Notes under the pieces: generated by a model
The model's database searches: none
What the model saw: only the letters and a program-made list of their open reading frames with translations
Told to the model about the DNA's origin: nothing
Source: Candidatus Thiodiazotropha sp.
GTDB taxonomy: Bacteria > Pseudomonadota > Gammaproteobacteria > Chromatiales > Chromatiaceae
Length of the DNA: 64,000 bases
Direction of reading: 5' to 3'
Assembly: GCA_023838465.1 (NCBI GenBank)
Contig: JAIVEQ010000007.1
Location: forward strand, 1-64,000
Shown: piece by piece, positions 25,673 to 37,221 of the stretch
Layout: every line of letters starts with the position of its first letter
Position numbering within the stretch: the first letter of the stretch is position 1
Position numbers and translations under genes: made by a program

Positions 25673-28531
25673 ATGAGCAATATCCTGGATTTACTCAGAT
25701 CCACCTCCGCCTATTCCGGCGGTAATGCTACCTTCGTTGAAGACCTCTACGAAAGTTATCTCAAAGACCCTGAAAGCATCCCTCAAGACTGGCGCCGACA
25801 GTTTGACGGGCTCCCCAACCAGGAGCGTATTGATACCGCCCATGAACCCATCAGACAGCGTTTCCTCCATTTGGTTAAGGAGAAACGTTCTGCCACTGCA
25901 ACCCCACATGAGAGTCTCTCACCTGGCGCAGCGGAACAACAGGCCTCTGTCTTGCGCTACATCAATGGCTATCGCATGCGTGGTCACCAGAATGCCAACC
26001 TGGATCCACTGAAATTGCGTGACCCTGTGCATGTCGATGATCTCGACCTGTCGTACCACAAGCTGGATAAGCTTGATCAGAATTCAATATTCAATACCGG
26101 CTCGCTGTTTGCGCCTGAACGCATGCCGTTACGTGACATTATTGAACTGATTAAAAAGAGCTACTGCGGCAGTATCGGCACAGAATATGGTCATATCACC
26201 AGCACCAAACAGAAGCGCTGGATTCAGGAACGCATTGAGCAAAGGCATCTGTTTCAGAAGTTCGATAGCGAGCAAAAGCTGTGGCTTTTAACCCTACTGA
26301 CTGCGGCAGAGGGTATCGAGAAGTACCTGCATACGCGTTATGTGGGGCAAAAGCGGTTCTCCCTTGAAGGGGGTGAGTCCCTGATCCCGTTATTGGATGA
26401 TCTGATTCAGCATGGTGGTAGCAATGGTATCAGCGAGGTCGTCATAGGCATGGCTCATCGCGGGCGTATCAATGTCTTGACCAACATCCTCGGTAAACCT
26501 CCACAAGAGATTTTTGATGAGTTCGAAGGCCGGGTATCCGTTGACCCCGAGCGTCTTTCCGGTGATGTGAAATATCACATGGGTTTCTCGAGCGATATCG
26601 ATACGCCCGGAGGTATCGTTCATCTTGTGTTGGGCTTTAACCCCTCACATCTTGAGATTATCAATCCCGTCATTGAGGGTTCAGTACGGGCAAGACAGCG
26701 TAGACAGGGCGACCATGATGGTTCCCAGGTACTGCCGATATTAATCCATGGTGATTCGGCGTTTGCGGGACAGGGTGTCGTCATGGAGACCCTGAATCTT
26801 TCACAGACACGGGGATATTCGACTGGCGGTACTGTGCATATCATTACCAACAACCAGATCGGATTTACCACCAGCAATCCGTTGGATACCCGCTCTACCC
26901 TCTACTGCACCGATGTGGCCAAGATGGTGCAGGCACCGATTTTTCACGTCAATGGTGACGATCCGGAAGCTGTTATTTTTGTTACCCGCCTGGCATTGGA
27001 TTTCCGTATGCGCTTTCACAAAGATGTGGTCATTGATGTGATCTGCTACCGCCGACTCGGACATAACGAGGCCGATGAACCCGCAGTGACGCAGCCGGAG
27101 ATGTACAAAAAAATTCGCAACCATCCCACTGTGCGCACCCTCTATGCAGATCAGCTTGTACAGGAATCAGTGATTGCACCTCAGGGAGCACGTGATCTGG
27201 TGGATAACTATCGGGAATCGTTAGAAGGCGGACTCGTCGAGGCAAGACCTGTAACCTGTGCCTTACAACACCCCTATGCAGTCAGATGGAATAGCTTTAA
27301 GGGTATCCAGTGGGATCATCCCTGCGATACAACTGTCACCGCAGAACGTTTCGATCTTCTGGCGGAACAACTGCTTCATGTACCCGACGCCATTGAACTC
27401 CACCCCAGGGTCGAAAAGGTCTGGACCGAACGCCGACGCATGGCAAGCGGTGATCAATTGATTGATTGGGGCTTCGCTGAAAACATGGCTTATGCCACCC
27501 TGTTGACAGAGGGCATCCCGGTCCGTCTTTCTGGCCAGGACTCTGGACGCGGCACCTTCTTCCATCGCCATGCAGTCGTGCATAATCAGCTGAACGGTGA
27601 ATCATTGATACCGCTGCAACACTTAAGCCGCGAACAATCTGACTTTCTGGTCATCGATTCTCTTTTATCGGAAGAGGCGGTACTCGGTTATGAGTATGGC
27701 TATGCCACGGCGGAACCCAATTCCCTGACTATTTGGGAAGCACAATTCGGTGATTTCGCTAACGGGGCGCAAGTGGTAATTGACCAGTTCATTACTTCAG
27801 GCGGTGAAAAATGGGGGCTCCATTGCGGCTTGGTGATGCTCCTGCCACATGGTTATGAAGGTCAGGGTGCAGAGCACTCTTCAGCGCGTCCGGAACGTTT
27901 TCTACGACTCTGCGCGAACCACAACATTCAGGTCTGCTCACCCACTTCAGCAGCACAGATATTCCACCTATTGAGACGACAGATGATACGCCCGTTTCGT
28001 CATCCGCTGATCGTAATGACACCCAAGAGTCTGCTGCGACATCGTATGGCGACTTCACCCAAGCAGGAACTGCTAGAGGGGTCATTTAAAAATGTCATCG
28101 ATGAGATTGATGACATTGATGCAAAAAATGTCAAGCGACTGATTATGTGTTCCGGCAAGGTCTACTATGAACTGCTGGAGACAAGACGTTCTCGTGGCCT
28201 GGATGATGTAGCGATTATTCGGATAGAACAACTTTATCCCTTCCCTCAAAAGGAGTTCGATACAGTTGTGAAGCGCTACAAGAATGCAAAAATGATTATC
28301 TGGTGTCAGGAAGAGCCACAAAACCAAGGCGCCTGGGACCAGATTAAACACCGTTTCTATTCATTGACCTCCAAGAGCAGACAGCTACATTATGTCGGCC
28401 GTGCAACGGCTGCCGCACCATCTGTCGGCTATCGTTCTGTCCACATATCACAACAGGAGACCCTGATCGATGAGGCACTCTCTGGACGTATCAACCCCCG
28501 TATGAACTACAGGAACCAGGCAAATCAATGA
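25673..28531 (+). CDS. sucA: 2-oxoglutarate dehydrogenase E1 component
   Basis: The thiamine-diphosphate E1 subunit of the 2-oxoglutarate dehydrogenase complex in the TCA cycle. The 952-residue product begins with the E2-binding N-terminus ([20 protein letters not shown]), has [19 protein letters not shown], the ThDP-binding [20 protein letters not shown] with [12 protein letters not shown], and a transketolase-like C-terminal region with [20 protein letters not shown]. Full length. The stop overlaps the sucB start as ATGA, so E1 and E2 are translationally coupled. No sdh or suc operon members lie upstream. Confidence 0.97.
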   Translation: MSNILDLLRSTSAYSGGNATFVEDLYESYLKDPESIPQDWRRQFDGLPNQERIDTAHEPIRQRFLHLVKEKRSATATPHESLSPGAAEQQASVLRYINGYRMRGHQNANLDPLKLRDPVHVDDLDLSYHKLDKLDQNSIFNTGSLFAPERMPLRDIIELIKKSYCGSIGTEYGHITSTKQKRWIQERIEQRHLFQKFDSEQKLWLLTLLTAAEGIEKYLHTRYVGQKRFSLEGGESLIPLLDDLIQHGGSNGISEVVIGMAHRGRINVLTNILGKPPQEIFDEFEGRVSVDPERLSGDVKYHMGFSSDIDTPGGIVHLVLGFNPSHLEIINPVIEGSVRARQRRQGDHDGSQVLPILIHGDSAFAGQGVVMETLNLSQTRGYSTGGTVHIITNNQIGFTTSNPLDTRSTLYCTDVAKMVQAPIFHVNGDDPEAVIFVTRLALDFRMRFHKDVVIDVICYRRLGHNEADEPAVTQPEMYKKIRNHPTVRTLYADQLVQESVIAPQGARDLVDNYRESLEGGLVEARPVTCALQHPYAVRWNSFKGIQWDHPCDTTVTAERFDLLAEQLLHVPDAIELHPRVEKVWTERRRMASGDQLIDWGFAENMAYATLLTEGIPVRLSGQDSGRGTFFHRHAVVHNQLNGESLIPLQHLSREQSDFLVIDSLLSEEAVLGYEYGYATAEPNSLTIWEAQFGDFANGAQVVIDQFITSGGEKWGLHCGLVMLLPHGYEGQGAEHSSARPERFLRLCANHNIQVCSPTSAAQIFHLLRRQMIRPFRHPLIVMTPKSLLRHRMATSPKQELLEGSFKNVIDEIDDIDAKNVKRLIMCSGKVYYELLETRRSRGLDDVAIIRIEQLYPFPQKEFDTVVKRYKNAKMIIWCQEEPQNQGAWDQIKHRFYSLTSKSRQLHYVGRATAAAPSVGYRSVHISQQETLIDEALSGRINPRMNYRNQANQ

Positions 28532-29721
28532 GCATCGAACTACGCGTTCCACAACTTCCCGAATCTGTTTCTGACGCCACCATCCTTAGCTGGCATAAGC
28601 AACCGGGAGAGCATGTAAACCAAGATGAAACCCTGGTCGATCTCGAGACCGACAAAGTGGTGTTGGAAGTACCGGCTCCCCAATCAGGTACGCTGAAAGA
28701 GATACGCTTCAAGGAGGGTGAGACAGTCCAGGCAGAAGACGTGCTTGGTATTTTGGAGGCTGGCGCTGCACCACAAAAAGAGCATGCAACATCAACCCAT
28801 TCCGACCAAGAAGCCCCTGTACTCTCTCCCGCTGTGAGGCGCTTGGTCAGTGAGAGTGGGATAGACCCGAGTACCATTCAAGGCAGCGGGAAAAACGGAC
28901 GAATTGTTAAGACAGATGTCGAAGCCGCATTAGCAGCACAACAATCCAGTACCACATCCACTCAAGCACAAAGCCAGCAGGCAACATCTTCACCCCCTGC
29001 CAAATCAACAGTCTCCTCTGGTCGTATTGAAGAGCGGGTACCGATGACCCGCCTACGCAAGCGCGTGGCAGAACGTCTGGTGGAAGCACAACAGACAGCT
29101 GCTATCCTTACCACATTCAATGAGGTTAATTTACAGGCTGTATCTGATCTTCGGGTTAAGTACCGTGAGGTGTTCGAGAAACGGCATGATGTCCGCCTGG
29201 GCTTTATGTCGTTTTTTGTCAAGGCCGCAGTAGAGGCACTAAAACAGTTTCCTATCATCAATGCCACAATCGATGATGCCGATATCCTCTACCATGGCTA
29301 TTTCGACATCGGCATCGCGGTCTCTTCGCCTCGTGGCTTGGTTGTACCAATCCTGCGTGATGCAGACCAACTCAGCTTTGCTGCTGTCGAACAGCGCATC
29401 AAGGATTTCGGCACCAAAGCCAAAGAGGGATCGCTTAGCTATGATGACCTGACTGGCGGAACATTCTCCATAACCAATGGTGGCATATTCGGTTCCATGC
29501 TCTCCACACCGATCCTGAATCCACCACAAAGTGCCATTCTCGGTATGCATTCGATCCAGCAGCGACCGATGGCGGAAAATGGTGAGGTGGTTGTCCGACC
29601 CATGATGTACCTGGCACTCTCCTACGACCACCGGATCATCGATGGACGTGACGCTGTCCAGTTCCTGGTCACTATCAAGCAATTACTGGAGGACCCAAGC
29701 CGGCTGCTGCTGGAAATCTGA
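28528..29721 (+). CDS. sucB: Dihydrolipoyllysine succinyltransferase, E2 of 2-oxoglutarate dehydrogenase
   Basis: A 397-residue E2 with one lipoyl domain (lysine in [16 protein letters not shown]), an E3/E1-binding domain ([19 protein letters not shown]), a Thr/Ser/Gln-rich linker and the catalytic core ending [16 protein letters not shown] with the HxxxDG motif. The E3 subunit is not here; a lipoyl-fused lpd lies at 61292-63019. Confidence 0.96.
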   Translation: MSIELRVPQLPESVSDATILSWHKQPGEHVNQDETLVDLETDKVVLEVPAPQSGTLKEIRFKEGETVQAEDVLGILEAGAAPQKEHATSTHSDQEAPVLSPAVRRLVSESGIDPSTIQGSGKNGRIVKTDVEAALAAQQSSTTSTQAQSQQATSSPPAKSTVSSGRIEERVPMTRLRKRVAERLVEAQQTAAILTTFNEVNLQAVSDLRVKYREVFEKRHDVRLGFMSFFVKAAVEALKQFPIINATIDDADILYHGYFDIGIAVSSPRGLVVPILRDADQLSFAAVEQRIKDFGTKAKEGSLSYDDLTGGTFSITNGGIFGSMLSTPILNPPQSAILGMHSIQQRPMAENGEVVVRPMMYLALSYDHRIIDGRDAVQFLVTIKQLLEDPSRLLLEI

Positions 29722-29761
29722 TCGCCTCACCATTGGTTTTTACCATTGGGGATGTTTGATT

Positions 29762-29797
29762 GCTCCCGCCTTAACCTCAATGAGTGTTGGCGGGAGC
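29762..29797 (+). terminator. Hairpin after sucB
   Basis: A perfect 9-bp stem GCTCCCGCC/GGCGGGAGC with an 18-base loop, 40 bases after the sucB stop. It has no T run, so intrinsic termination is uncertain; it may stabilise the sucAB 3' end. Confidence 0.4.
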
Positions 29798-29968
29798 CGG
29801 TTTCACGATAAACAGGGTCTCGGTTAATAAATAATCATCCAAATCTGCTGAGTCGCCTTCCAATCGATGCGGGTGGCGAAAAATAAAGAAATGAGAACCT
29901 GACATAATCAAAACCAACACCTGCCGTGACCGACATTGGCTGGTATGTACTCTTCAATAGGAAACAAC

Positions 29969-31492
29969 ATGACCCGCATCCGCCAGGAAGATCTAATCCA
30001 TAGCATCTCCGATGCCTTGCAATTTATCTCCTACTATCATCCAGTAGATTTTCTTAAAGCAATGGGTGAGGCTTGGACAAAAGAGCAAAGCCCTGCCGCC
30101 AAAGATGCCATGGCACAGATCCTGGTCAACTCCCGCATGTGTGCAGAAGGAAAGCGGCCTGTTTGTCAGGATACCGGTATGGTGGTGGTATTCCTCAAGA
30201 TCGGCATGCAGGTGCAATGGGATGGTGCTATGTCGGTGAGCGAAATGGTCAATGAAGGCGTACGTCAGGGCTATGCCCATCCCGATAATATTCTACGCTC
30301 CTCAATGGTCTATGATCCATTGGGGAGTCGCAAGAATAGTGGTGACAATACACCAGCAATTATTCATATGGAGCTGGTCCAGGGAGACAAGCTAGAGATC
30401 AAGATTGCCGCTAAAGGTGGGGGTTCTGAAAACAAATCCCGTTTTAAGGTACTTAACCCTTCCGGCTCCCTGGTCGATTGGGTATTGGAGGAGTTACCCA
30501 AAATGGGTGCTGGCTGGTGCCCACCCGGTATGCTTGGTATCGGTGTCGGAGGATCTGCTGAAAAGGCCATGTTGCTTGCAAAAGAGTCACTGATGGAACC
30601 TATCGACATCCATGAGCTTATGGCGAGTGGTCCAACAAATCGTAAGGAAGAATTACGCTTGGAGATCTTCGATAAGGTCAACGCCTTAGGCATAGGTGCA
30701 CAGGGACTTGGTGGGTTGACTACCGTTCTTGATGTCAAGGTCAGCGACTTTCCTACCCATGCTGCGTCGCTGCCGGTGGCAATGATCCCCAACTGTGCGG
30801 CTACCCGTCATGTAGAGTTTACCCTGGATGGTAGCGGGCCCGCCGTGCTCACGCCACCGAGCCTTGAAGACTGGCCCAACGTAACCTGGGAGGCCTCTCC
30901 ACAAGCGCGCCGTGTAGACCTGGACAAGATCAGTAAAGAGGATATTGCAACCTGGAAACCGGGAGAGCTGATTCTCCTCAATGGCAAGCTATTGACCGGG
31001 CGGGATGCAGCGCATAAACGCATTGCTGATCTCTATGCACGCAATGAACCACTCCCTGATGGCATCGATTTCCATGGTAGGTTCATCTACTACGTCGGAC
31101 CAGTCGATCCAGTACGCGATGAAGTGGTGGGACCAGCCGGGCCCACTACAGCCACCCGCATGGATAAATTCACCGAGCTGATGCTGGATCAGGCAGGCCT
31201 GTTCGGCATGGTGGGTAAAGCAGAACGTGGCCCTGTGGCGCTGGAGGCGATCAAACAACACAACGCTATCTATTTGATGGCTGTCGGTGGTACGGCCTAT
31301 CTTGTCTCGAAAGCAATCCGCAGTTCACGCATACTGGCTTTCGAAGAACTCGGTATGGAGGCCATTCGGGAGTTTGAAGTGGTCGACTTCCCAGTCACGG
31401 TTGCAGTCGACAGCCGTGGCAATTCTATTCATAAAATGGGCCCCACCGAGTGGCGGGGAAAGATTGGAAAAATACCTGTGGTAACGGAGTAG
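29969..31492 (+). CDS. Class I fumarate hydratase
   Basis: An iron-sulfur fumarase of the TCA cycle, about 507 residues. The alpha-domain has RPVCQDTGMVVVFLKIGM, SGDNTPAIIH, AKGGGSENKSRF and IGVGGSAEKAML; CAATRH carries another cluster cysteine; the beta-domain has GRDAAHKRIADL and VGPAGPTTATRMD. The ATG at 29969 follows AGGAAACA; the frame is open 11 codons upstream. It is oxygen-sensitive by family, consistent with a microaerobic life. It is 6 bases from the next gene, so the two are probably cotranscribed. Confidence 0.93.
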   Translation: MTRIRQEDLIHSISDALQFISYYHPVDFLKAMGEAWTKEQSPAAKDAMAQILVNSRMCAEGKRPVCQDTGMVVVFLKIGMQVQWDGAMSVSEMVNEGVRQGYAHPDNILRSSMVYDPLGSRKNSGDNTPAIIHMELVQGDKLEIKIAAKGGGSENKSRFKVLNPSGSLVDWVLEELPKMGAGWCPPGMLGIGVGGSAEKAMLLAKESLMEPIDIHELMASGPTNRKEELRLEIFDKVNALGIGAQGLGGLTTVLDVKVSDFPTHAASLPVAMIPNCAATRHVEFTLDGSGPAVLTPPSLEDWPNVTWEASPQARRVDLDKISKEDIATWKPGELILLNGKLLTGRDAAHKRIADLYARNEPLPDGIDFHGRFIYYVGPVDPVRDEVVGPAGPTTATRMDKFTELMLDQAGLFGMVGKAERGPVALEAIKQHNAIYLMAVGGTAYLVSKAIRSSRILAFEELGMEAIREFEVVDFPVTVAVDSRGNSIHKMGPTEWRGKIGKIPVVTE

Positions 31493-31498
31493 TTCGTC

Positions 31499-32485
31499 AT
31501 GACTTCCTATAAAGCCTTCCGTATACATCGAGACAATGCACAGCACTCAGCCGGGATCGAGGAACTGGAGTTGCAAGCGCCGGATGAGGGAGAGCTTCTG
31601 ATCCGGGTTAAATACTCCAGCATCAACTACAAGGATGCCTTGGCAGGCACCGGCAAGGCGCAGATCCTGAGACACTATCCCCTCACAGGGGGTATCGATG
31701 CCTGTGGTGAAGTCACTGAAAGTAATGATCGACGTTTCAAACCGGGAGATAGTGTCATCGTCACCGGATACGAGCTTTCCGCAACGGCAGATGGTGGTTA
31801 TGCAGAATATCTCAGAGTACCGGCTGACTGGGCTATACCGCTACCTGACGGACTCACTGCAGCCCAATCAATGGCCTTAGGGACAGCGGGATTCACCGCT
31901 GCATTGGCGTTGTACCGAATGGAAATCAATGGTCAAAAACCCGACATGGGGCCCATTCTAATAACTGGCGCAACGGGGGGTGTTGGCTGTTTTGCGGTAA
32001 ACATCTTCGATGGGGAAGGATTTGAGGTCAATGCAGTTACCGGCAAAGCGGATCAACATGGCTACCTTGAGCACTTGGGAGCACAGGAAGTACTGGGTCG
32101 AGAGAAAGTCACCACCTATCACCATGCCCTGGAGCGTGGTCACTGGGGTGGAGCGGTAGACAATGTAGGTGGTGAGATGCTCTCCAGTATCACCCGCAAG
32201 ATAAGGCCCTGGGGCAATATCGCTGCTATTGGCTTGGCAGGTGGTCACGAGTTAAACACGACGGTCATGCCATTCATCCTGCGCGGTGTCAGCCTACTCG
32301 GCATCAACTCCGCCGGCTGTCCCTACGAGATCAGAGAGGAGATCTGGCAAAGACTGGCTACTGACCTCAAACCCAGGCACCTGGATGATATCGTCACTCA
32401 GACAGTAACACTGGAACAGCTTCCCGAGGTCTTTGATCAAATGCTGGAAGGTCAGATTATGGGCCGTACCGTGGTTTCCCTGTAG
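31499..32485 (+). CDS. AcuI/YhdH-type quinone/acrylyl-CoA reductase
   Basis: A zinc-free medium-chain dehydrogenase/reductase of 328 residues. It has the N-terminal catalytic domain with KYSSINYKDALAGTGKAQIL and GGIDACGEV, and the NADP-binding Rossmann motif ITGATGGVGCFAVNIF. The YhdH/AcuI subfamily reduces acrylyl-CoA to propionyl-CoA with NADPH; the exact substrate here is inferred. It follows fumarase by 6 bases. Confidence 0.88.
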   Translation: MTSYKAFRIHRDNAQHSAGIEELELQAPDEGELLIRVKYSSINYKDALAGTGKAQILRHYPLTGGIDACGEVTESNDRRFKPGDSVIVTGYELSATADGGYAEYLRVPADWAIPLPDGLTAAQSMALGTAGFTAALALYRMEINGQKPDMGPILITGATGGVGCFAVNIFDGEGFEVNAVTGKADQHGYLEHLGAQEVLGREKVTTYHHALERGHWGGAVDNVGGEMLSSITRKIRPWGNIAAIGLAGGHELNTTVMPFILRGVSLLGINSAGCPYEIREEIWQRLATDLKPRHLDDIVTQTVTLEQLPEVFDQMLEGQIMGRTVVSL

Positions 32486-32509
32486 AGCTGCCTACTTGAA
32501 TAAACGTAG

Positions 32510-32528
32510 GGTGTGGCTCTACCGCACC
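32510..32528. repeat. REP-like palindrome
   Basis: GGTGTGG-CTCTA-CCGCACC, 7 bp with one G-T pair, 25 bases after the reductase stop. Same family as 24932-24950. It could also function in transcript ending. Confidence 0.5.
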
Positions 32529-32619
32529 ATACTGAACTAAAAAATAGGAAATGGATTTTTCTATGTGAAGCTAAAAGTACACTGCCCTAGTTTAATGACA
32601 GAATCAGGATAAAAGACCT

Positions 32620-33978
32620 ATGACCGATACAGGACATGTCAATCTAGAACAGTTTATGGAAGGTGTAAAAAGACGCAATCCAGGACAAAATGAATTTGTG
32701 CAGGCGGTACAGGAGGTTGCTGAGGATGTTTTTGATTTTATCCAGGATAAAAATGAATACCACGAATATCAAATTCTACGACGAATCGCTGAGCCGGATA
32801 GAGTCGTAAGCTTTCGGGTCTGCTGGGAAGATGATAACAGTAATATTCGCGTACAACGCGGCTGGCGAGTACAGAACAACAATGCGATCGGTCCTTACAA
32901 GGGAGGGATTCGTTTTCACCGTGACGTTAACGAAAGCATACTCAAATTTCTTGCCTTCGAGCAGACATTCAAAAACAGCCTGACCGGTCTACCAATGGGT
33001 GGAGGCAAAGGTGGCGCCAATTTCAACCCCAAGGGTAAATCTGATCATGAAGTGATGCGTTTCTGCCAATCTTTCATGACGGAACTCTATCGACATGTTG
33101 GGCAGGACATCGATGTGCCTGCGGGTGATATTGGGGTAGGGGCACGTGAGATAGGATACATGTTCGGTCAGTACAAGCGCATTACCAACGAATTCACCGG
33201 TGTGCTTACCGGTAAAGCACTTGAATATGGCGGTAGTCTTATCCGTTCCGAAGCGACAGGCTATGGGGCAGTCTATTTTTTACAGGATATGCTTGCACGG
33301 GTAGGCAATTCGATTGAAGGGAAGAGCTGTGTCGTTTCCGGCTCCGGAAATGTAGCAACCCATGTGGTCGAGAAGATTAACCAACTCGGTGGTAGGGTAG
33401 TGACACTTTCAGATTCCGGTGGTTTTGTCTATGACCCCGACGGAATCGACCAGGAAAAACTCAGATGGGTCAAGGAGCATAAGACCCGGCACCGCGGTAG
33501 AATTGCCGACTATGTTAAGGAGTTTAAGAACGCAGAGTTTTACCAAGGCATGCGACCCTGGTCTGTCAAATGTGATCTTGCCTTGCCTTGTGCAACACAA
33601 AACGAGATTAATGGTGAAGATGCGAGAACACTGATTAAGAATGGCTGCATCGGCGTATCGGAGGGTGCCAACATGCCGACCAATTTGGATGGCGTACATG
33701 CGTTTAAGGGAGCTAAGATTCTCTTCGCTCCCGGTAAAGCGGCTAATGCAGGGGGTGTAGCTGTCTCCGGGCTGGAGATGAGTCAGAATTCGGCCCGCAT
33801 ATCGTGGAAAGAAGAAGATTTACAGCAACTACTGGTTGATATTATGAAGCAGATTCATGATAGTTGCGTCGAATTTGGCGGCACACCAGGCAGTGAGCAT
33901 ATTGACTATGTGCGTGGTGCCAATATCGCGGGTTTTATAAAAGTAGCGGATGCGATGCTGGCTTATGGTGTGGTGTGA
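32620..33978 (+). CDS. gdhA: NADP-specific glutamate dehydrogenase
   Basis: A 452-residue hexameric-type glutamate dehydrogenase joining ammonium to 2-oxoglutarate. It has the substrate-binding GLPMGGGKGGANFNPKGKSD with catalytic lysine, DIDVPAGDIGVGAREIGYMF, TGYGAVYFLQDML, and the dinucleotide fold CVVSGSGNVATHVVEKI. The serine/lysine pattern after the fold fits NADP use. It stands alone with its own flanks. Confidence 0.96.
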   Translation: MTDTGHVNLEQFMEGVKRRNPGQNEFVQAVQEVAEDVFDFIQDKNEYHEYQILRRIAEPDRVVSFRVCWEDDNSNIRVQRGWRVQNNNAIGPYKGGIRFHRDVNESILKFLAFEQTFKNSLTGLPMGGGKGGANFNPKGKSDHEVMRFCQSFMTELYRHVGQDIDVPAGDIGVGAREIGYMFGQYKRITNEFTGVLTGKALEYGGSLIRSEATGYGAVYFLQDMLARVGNSIEGKSCVVSGSGNVATHVVEKINQLGGRVVTLSDSGGFVYDPDGIDQEKLRWVKEHKTRHRGRIADYVKEFKNAEFYQGMRPWSVKCDLALPCATQNEINGEDARTLIKNGCIGVSEGANMPTNLDGVHAFKGAKILFAPGKAANAGGVAVSGLEMSQNSARISWKEEDLQQLLVDIMKQIHDSCVEFGGTPGSEHIDYVRGANIAGFIKVADAMLAYGVV

Positions 33979-34215
33979 TAGCGGACCTGAGAGCACTGGG
34001 GACCAAAATAACTCCACCAAAATAACTAAATAACTCAGACACTCAATTAAATAGGGCAAAAACTTAGCCCATAATTAATAAGAGGAAGTTATTTAAGTGG
34101 ATTTATTTATTGTTAGTAGTCGCGTCTTGATTGTCATCGACTTAGACTAAAAGGGCTCTTATACTTCCTGTAGTCTCAGACTTGGCTCGACATGTGGCTA
34201 CACGGAGATAACACG

Positions 34216-34968
34216 ATGCTAGAGATATACAGAGCAGATACAAGAAGCCCAGACATCATCAAGAATGAGAAGTGTTTCAAAGCCTGGCAACCGTTGGATT
34301 TCGAAGAAGCAAAGCGGATGTTGAAGAAATTCTGCGGAGCCGATATCAACCTTGGACTGAAAAGCAAAGCAGCTGAAGGTCTGGTCAACAGACTGAAAAC
34401 ACCCAAGCTGAAATTCGATAAAAAGCTGAAGAGGAATATTCCAACAGGGGATTCTCATCCCCTCAACAAGAACGATTTAAGTCGTCTGATCAAATCACAA
34501 AAGACCCGTGAATCTTTCTGGATCTCTACAGATGAAAAGGAAGACTGCGGCGGGCAGGCCAGTGGTTATATCTACAAAATGAGGTTCGACTCAAATAGTC
34601 TGTCGCTACCTGGCCTCAACAGCTTTGCAGCTACAATCGGTTTGTCCAAAACAGAAAAAACGAGTAGTTGGGTTCGCCTCCTTATGGACCCGTCACTCAA
34701 GATCATCGCCATACACATAAGTGGTGGCGCAGGAGCAGAAATCTCTTTTTTGACCAGGATTCCACTGAAGTACATCGTGGAGGTCAGGCCCCTGAGCGGG
34801 TATACGATGCCATCCAGCTTCGGTTCGCCAAATGCTGAAGGCTGGTATGCGATGTCGCAGCAAGCGTCCACCTCCCCCCCCAGCATGGGCCAAACCCGCC
34901 CGCAAATCCCTTCCAGGAAAGGTCGGCCGCCGATCCCACCGAGGACCGGACGGCCAAAGAGGTTCTGA
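34216..34968 (+). CDS. Putative ADP-ribosyltransferase (enterotoxin A/pertussis-type fold) with proline-rich tail
   Basis: The product begins MLEIYRADTRSPDIIKNEKC, close to the YRADSRPP-start of cholera/LT A subunits (conserved NAD-binding arginine). A second element FWISTDEKEDCGGQASGYIY resembles the STS motif plus the YIY strand. A third, GAGAEISFLTRIPLKYIVEV, resembles EQEVSALGGIP with the catalytic glutamate (E) kept; the first E of the ExE pair is G. So the R-S-E core is visible but the biglutamate motif is incomplete. The C-terminal 30 residues are proline-rich (PPIPPRTGRPKRF). There is no signal peptide. GGAG is eight bases before the chosen ATG. It stands alone between gdhA and prfC. 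Toxin or effector use is inference. Confidence 0.55.
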   Translation: MLEIYRADTRSPDIIKNEKCFKAWQPLDFEEAKRMLKKFCGADINLGLKSKAAEGLVNRLKTPKLKFDKKLKRNIPTGDSHPLNKNDLSRLIKSQKTRESFWISTDEKEDCGGQASGYIYKMRFDSNSLSLPGLNSFAATIGLSKTEKTSSWVRLLMDPSLKIIAIHISGGAGAEISFLTRIPLKYIVEVRPLSGYTMPSSFGSPNAEGWYAMSQQASTSPPSMGQTRPQIPSRKGRPPIPPRTGRPKRF

Positions 34969-35204
34969 CAGCACCTGTGATTGGATATCAAGCGCTTCAG
35001 CAGAATAGTGAACAGCATACATTGATAAAGCGTTTTCGCTATTGGTGCATGGGAGTGCCGACACTTCGGATAAGGTTAAGGACAGCGGGAGAATACAGCC
35101 CTTTATGGAGGGCATTCGCACAGTAATGGAACTATGACAAGAAAATCAAAGGATAGGTGTAGGCGGCCCTCAAGCCACCACTGATCATGAATAGCGATAT
35201 TTGC

Positions 35205-35414
35205 TCAGTGTTGCCGGTATCTGGAGTCTAGCCAGCATTGGGGAAGTGGCTCGCCAGAGGGGAATTTCATCTGATCTTTGGCAAATTTTTCGGCATCCTG
35301 CATCTCTTCTCCTGCATGGAAGCGACCAACGATTTCAACATGGTTTGGATTAAAAAGATCGGTCAGACTCAGTACCTCAACCAGTTTTTCACTGTTTTTC
35401 TGCATTAAAAACAT
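35205..35414 (-). CDS. Small conserved-looking protein of unknown function
   Basis: A 69-residue protein starting MFLMQKNSEKLVEVLSLTDL with VGRFHAGEEMQDAEKFAKDQ and LPQCWLDSRYRQ. A perfect AAGGAGGT lies five bases upstream of the ATG, giving strong support for expression. It has no membrane segment. I recall similar small proteins in sulfur-oxidising gammaproteobacteria but know no function. Confidence 0.65.
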   Translation of the reverse strand: MFLMQKNSEKLVEVLSLTDLFNPNHVEIVGRFHAGEEMQDAEKFAKDQMKFPSGEPLPQCWLDSRYRQH

Positions 35415-35640
35415 CGACAACCTCCTTTCTATCAGGGCAGGGAACTTCAAGCCCTTATATACCTTAAGTATGGATTAGAAGGCGTGATTTTCAATACTGT
35501 TGCAGGGCCGGAAGGCCATTCATCATCCAGGGTTTAGAGCACTTTTGTCTGTATGCTTGAAAAGAGCCCAGTAAAAAAACACAAGGAAGCTCCCCTTCAC
35601 CAAACCCAGTCAAGGCAGGTGACGGAAAACTTCAACTAAA

Positions 35641-37221
35641 TCAAAGCTCGCGTGTAGCAAGAAATTTGATCTCCGGCCACCGCTCTATAGCCAGATCCAA
35701 ATTGACCCGTGTTGGCGCCAGATAGACCAGTTGATCACCCCCATCCAGTGCAAGGTTGTCATAGGCCTTCTCCTTGAAACGATCGAGCATCTTCTCATCC
35801 TTGCACTCTATCCATCGGGTGGTAGCCACACTCACCGGCTCAACGATCGCCTCAACCTTGTACTCATGCTTCAGACGTTCCACAGCCACATCAAACTGCA
35901 AGACACCCACTGCGCCCAGTATCAAGTCATTATTCTTCATCGGCCTGAAAACCTGAGTAGCGCCCTCTTCGCACAGCTGCAACACACCCTTCAACAGCGC
36001 CTTCTGCTTGAGTGGATCCCTCAATACCACACGACGAAACATCTCGGGGGCGAAATAGGGGATGCCTTCGTATTTCAGCAGTTCCCCTTCGGTAAAGGTA
36101 TCGCCGATTTGAATCGTGCCATGGTTGTGTAGACCAATGATATCCCCTGGCCATGCCTCCTCCACGTGCCTTCTTTCATCGGCCTGGAAGGTGATGGCAT
36201 TACTGATCTGTATGGTCTTATCAATGCGAACATGACGCATCTTCATACCCTTACGGTAGCTCCCGGAACAGACACGCAGAAAGGCAACTCGATCTCGATG
36301 CTGAGGATCCATATTGGCCTGGATCTTAAAAATGAAACCACTGAATTTGGGTTCTGCCGGCTCCACCAGACGTTGCTGGGTAGTACGTGAAAGTGGCCCA
36401 GGTGCGTATTCAACAAAGGCTTCCAGTAACTCTTTAACACCAAAGTTGTTAATTGCAGAGCCAAAAAATACCGGTGTCAGCTCACCACGGGCGTAGGCCT
36501 CAAGGTCCAGTTCATGACTTGCACCACGCACCAGTTCGATCTCCTCGCGTAGCTCTTCGGCCTGGCTGCCGATCATCTCATCCAGCTTGGGATTATCGAT
36601 ACCCTCGATGATCTCACCCATTTGAATCTTACCCCCGTGGGTCGCACTGAAAAGATGGGTAGTATCGGTACGCAGATCGTAAACCCCTTTTAGGCGCTTG
36701 CCCATGCCGATTGGCCAGGAAATAGGTGCACACTTGATCTTCAAGACCTCCTCAATCTCATCGAGAATCTCCAGTGGATCACGACCTTCCCGGTCAAGTT
36801 TGTTGACGAATGTAAGGATCGGCGTATCGCGCAGGCGACAGACCTCCATCAACTTGATGGTGCGAGCCTCAACACCCTTCGCCACGTCGATGACCATCAA
36901 GGCAGAGTCAACAGCTGTCAGGGTACGGTAGGTATCCTCAGAAAAGTCTTCATGTCCGGGAGTATCGAGTAGGTTGACGATCTCGCCCTGATAAGGAAAT
37001 TGCATGACCGATGAGGTAACCGAGATACCGCGCTCCTTCTCCATCGCCATCCAGTCAGATGTCGCATGGCGTGCCGCCTTGCGCCCTTTGACCGTGCCCG
37101 CCATCTGGATTGCACCGCCATATAGCAGCAGTTTTTCCGTCAGCGTGGTCTTTCCCGCATCCGGGTGAGAGATGATGGCGAAGGTTCGGCGACGACTGAT
37201 TTGTTCGAGCAGTTCAGACAT
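35641..37221 (-). CDS. prfC: Peptide chain release factor 3
   Basis: The GTPase that recycles RF1/RF2 after peptide release. The 526-residue product has the P-loop [20 protein letters not shown], the switch [18 protein letters not shown], the [10 protein letters not shown] guanine-binding motif and the C-terminal RF3 domain with [20 protein letters not shown]. Length and domains are normal. It is monocistronic on the minus strand. Confidence 0.97.
   Translation of the reverse strand: MSELLEQISRRRTFAIISHPDAGKTTLTEKLLLYGGAIQMAGTVKGRKAARHATSDWMAMEKERGISVTSSVMQFPYQGEIVNLLDTPGHEDFSEDTYRTLTAVDSALMVIDVAKGVEARTIKLMEVCRLRDTPILTFVNKLDREGRDPLEILDEIEEVLKIKCAPISWPIGMGKRLKGVYDLRTDTTHLFSATHGGKIQMGEIIEGIDNPKLDEMIGSQAEELREEIELVRGASHELDLEAYARGELTPVFFGSAINNFGVKELLEAFVEYAPGPLSRTTQQRLVEPAEPKFSGFIFKIQANMDPQHRDRVAFLRVCSGSYRKGMKMRHVRIDKTIQISNAITFQADERRHVEEAWPGDIIGLHNHGTIQIGDTFTEGELLKYEGIPYFAPEMFRRVVLRDPLKQKALLKGVLQLCEEGATQVFRPMKNNDLILGAVGVLQFDVAVERLKHEYKVEAIVEPVSVATTRWIECKDEKMLDRFKEKAYDNLALDGGDQLVYLAPTRVNLDLAIERWPEIKFLATREL

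Noticed and set aside
34693..35121. Long antisense frame opposite the ADP-ribosyltransferase-like gene
   Set aside because: No ribosome binding site, biased composition expected from the shadow of a proline-rich coding strand.
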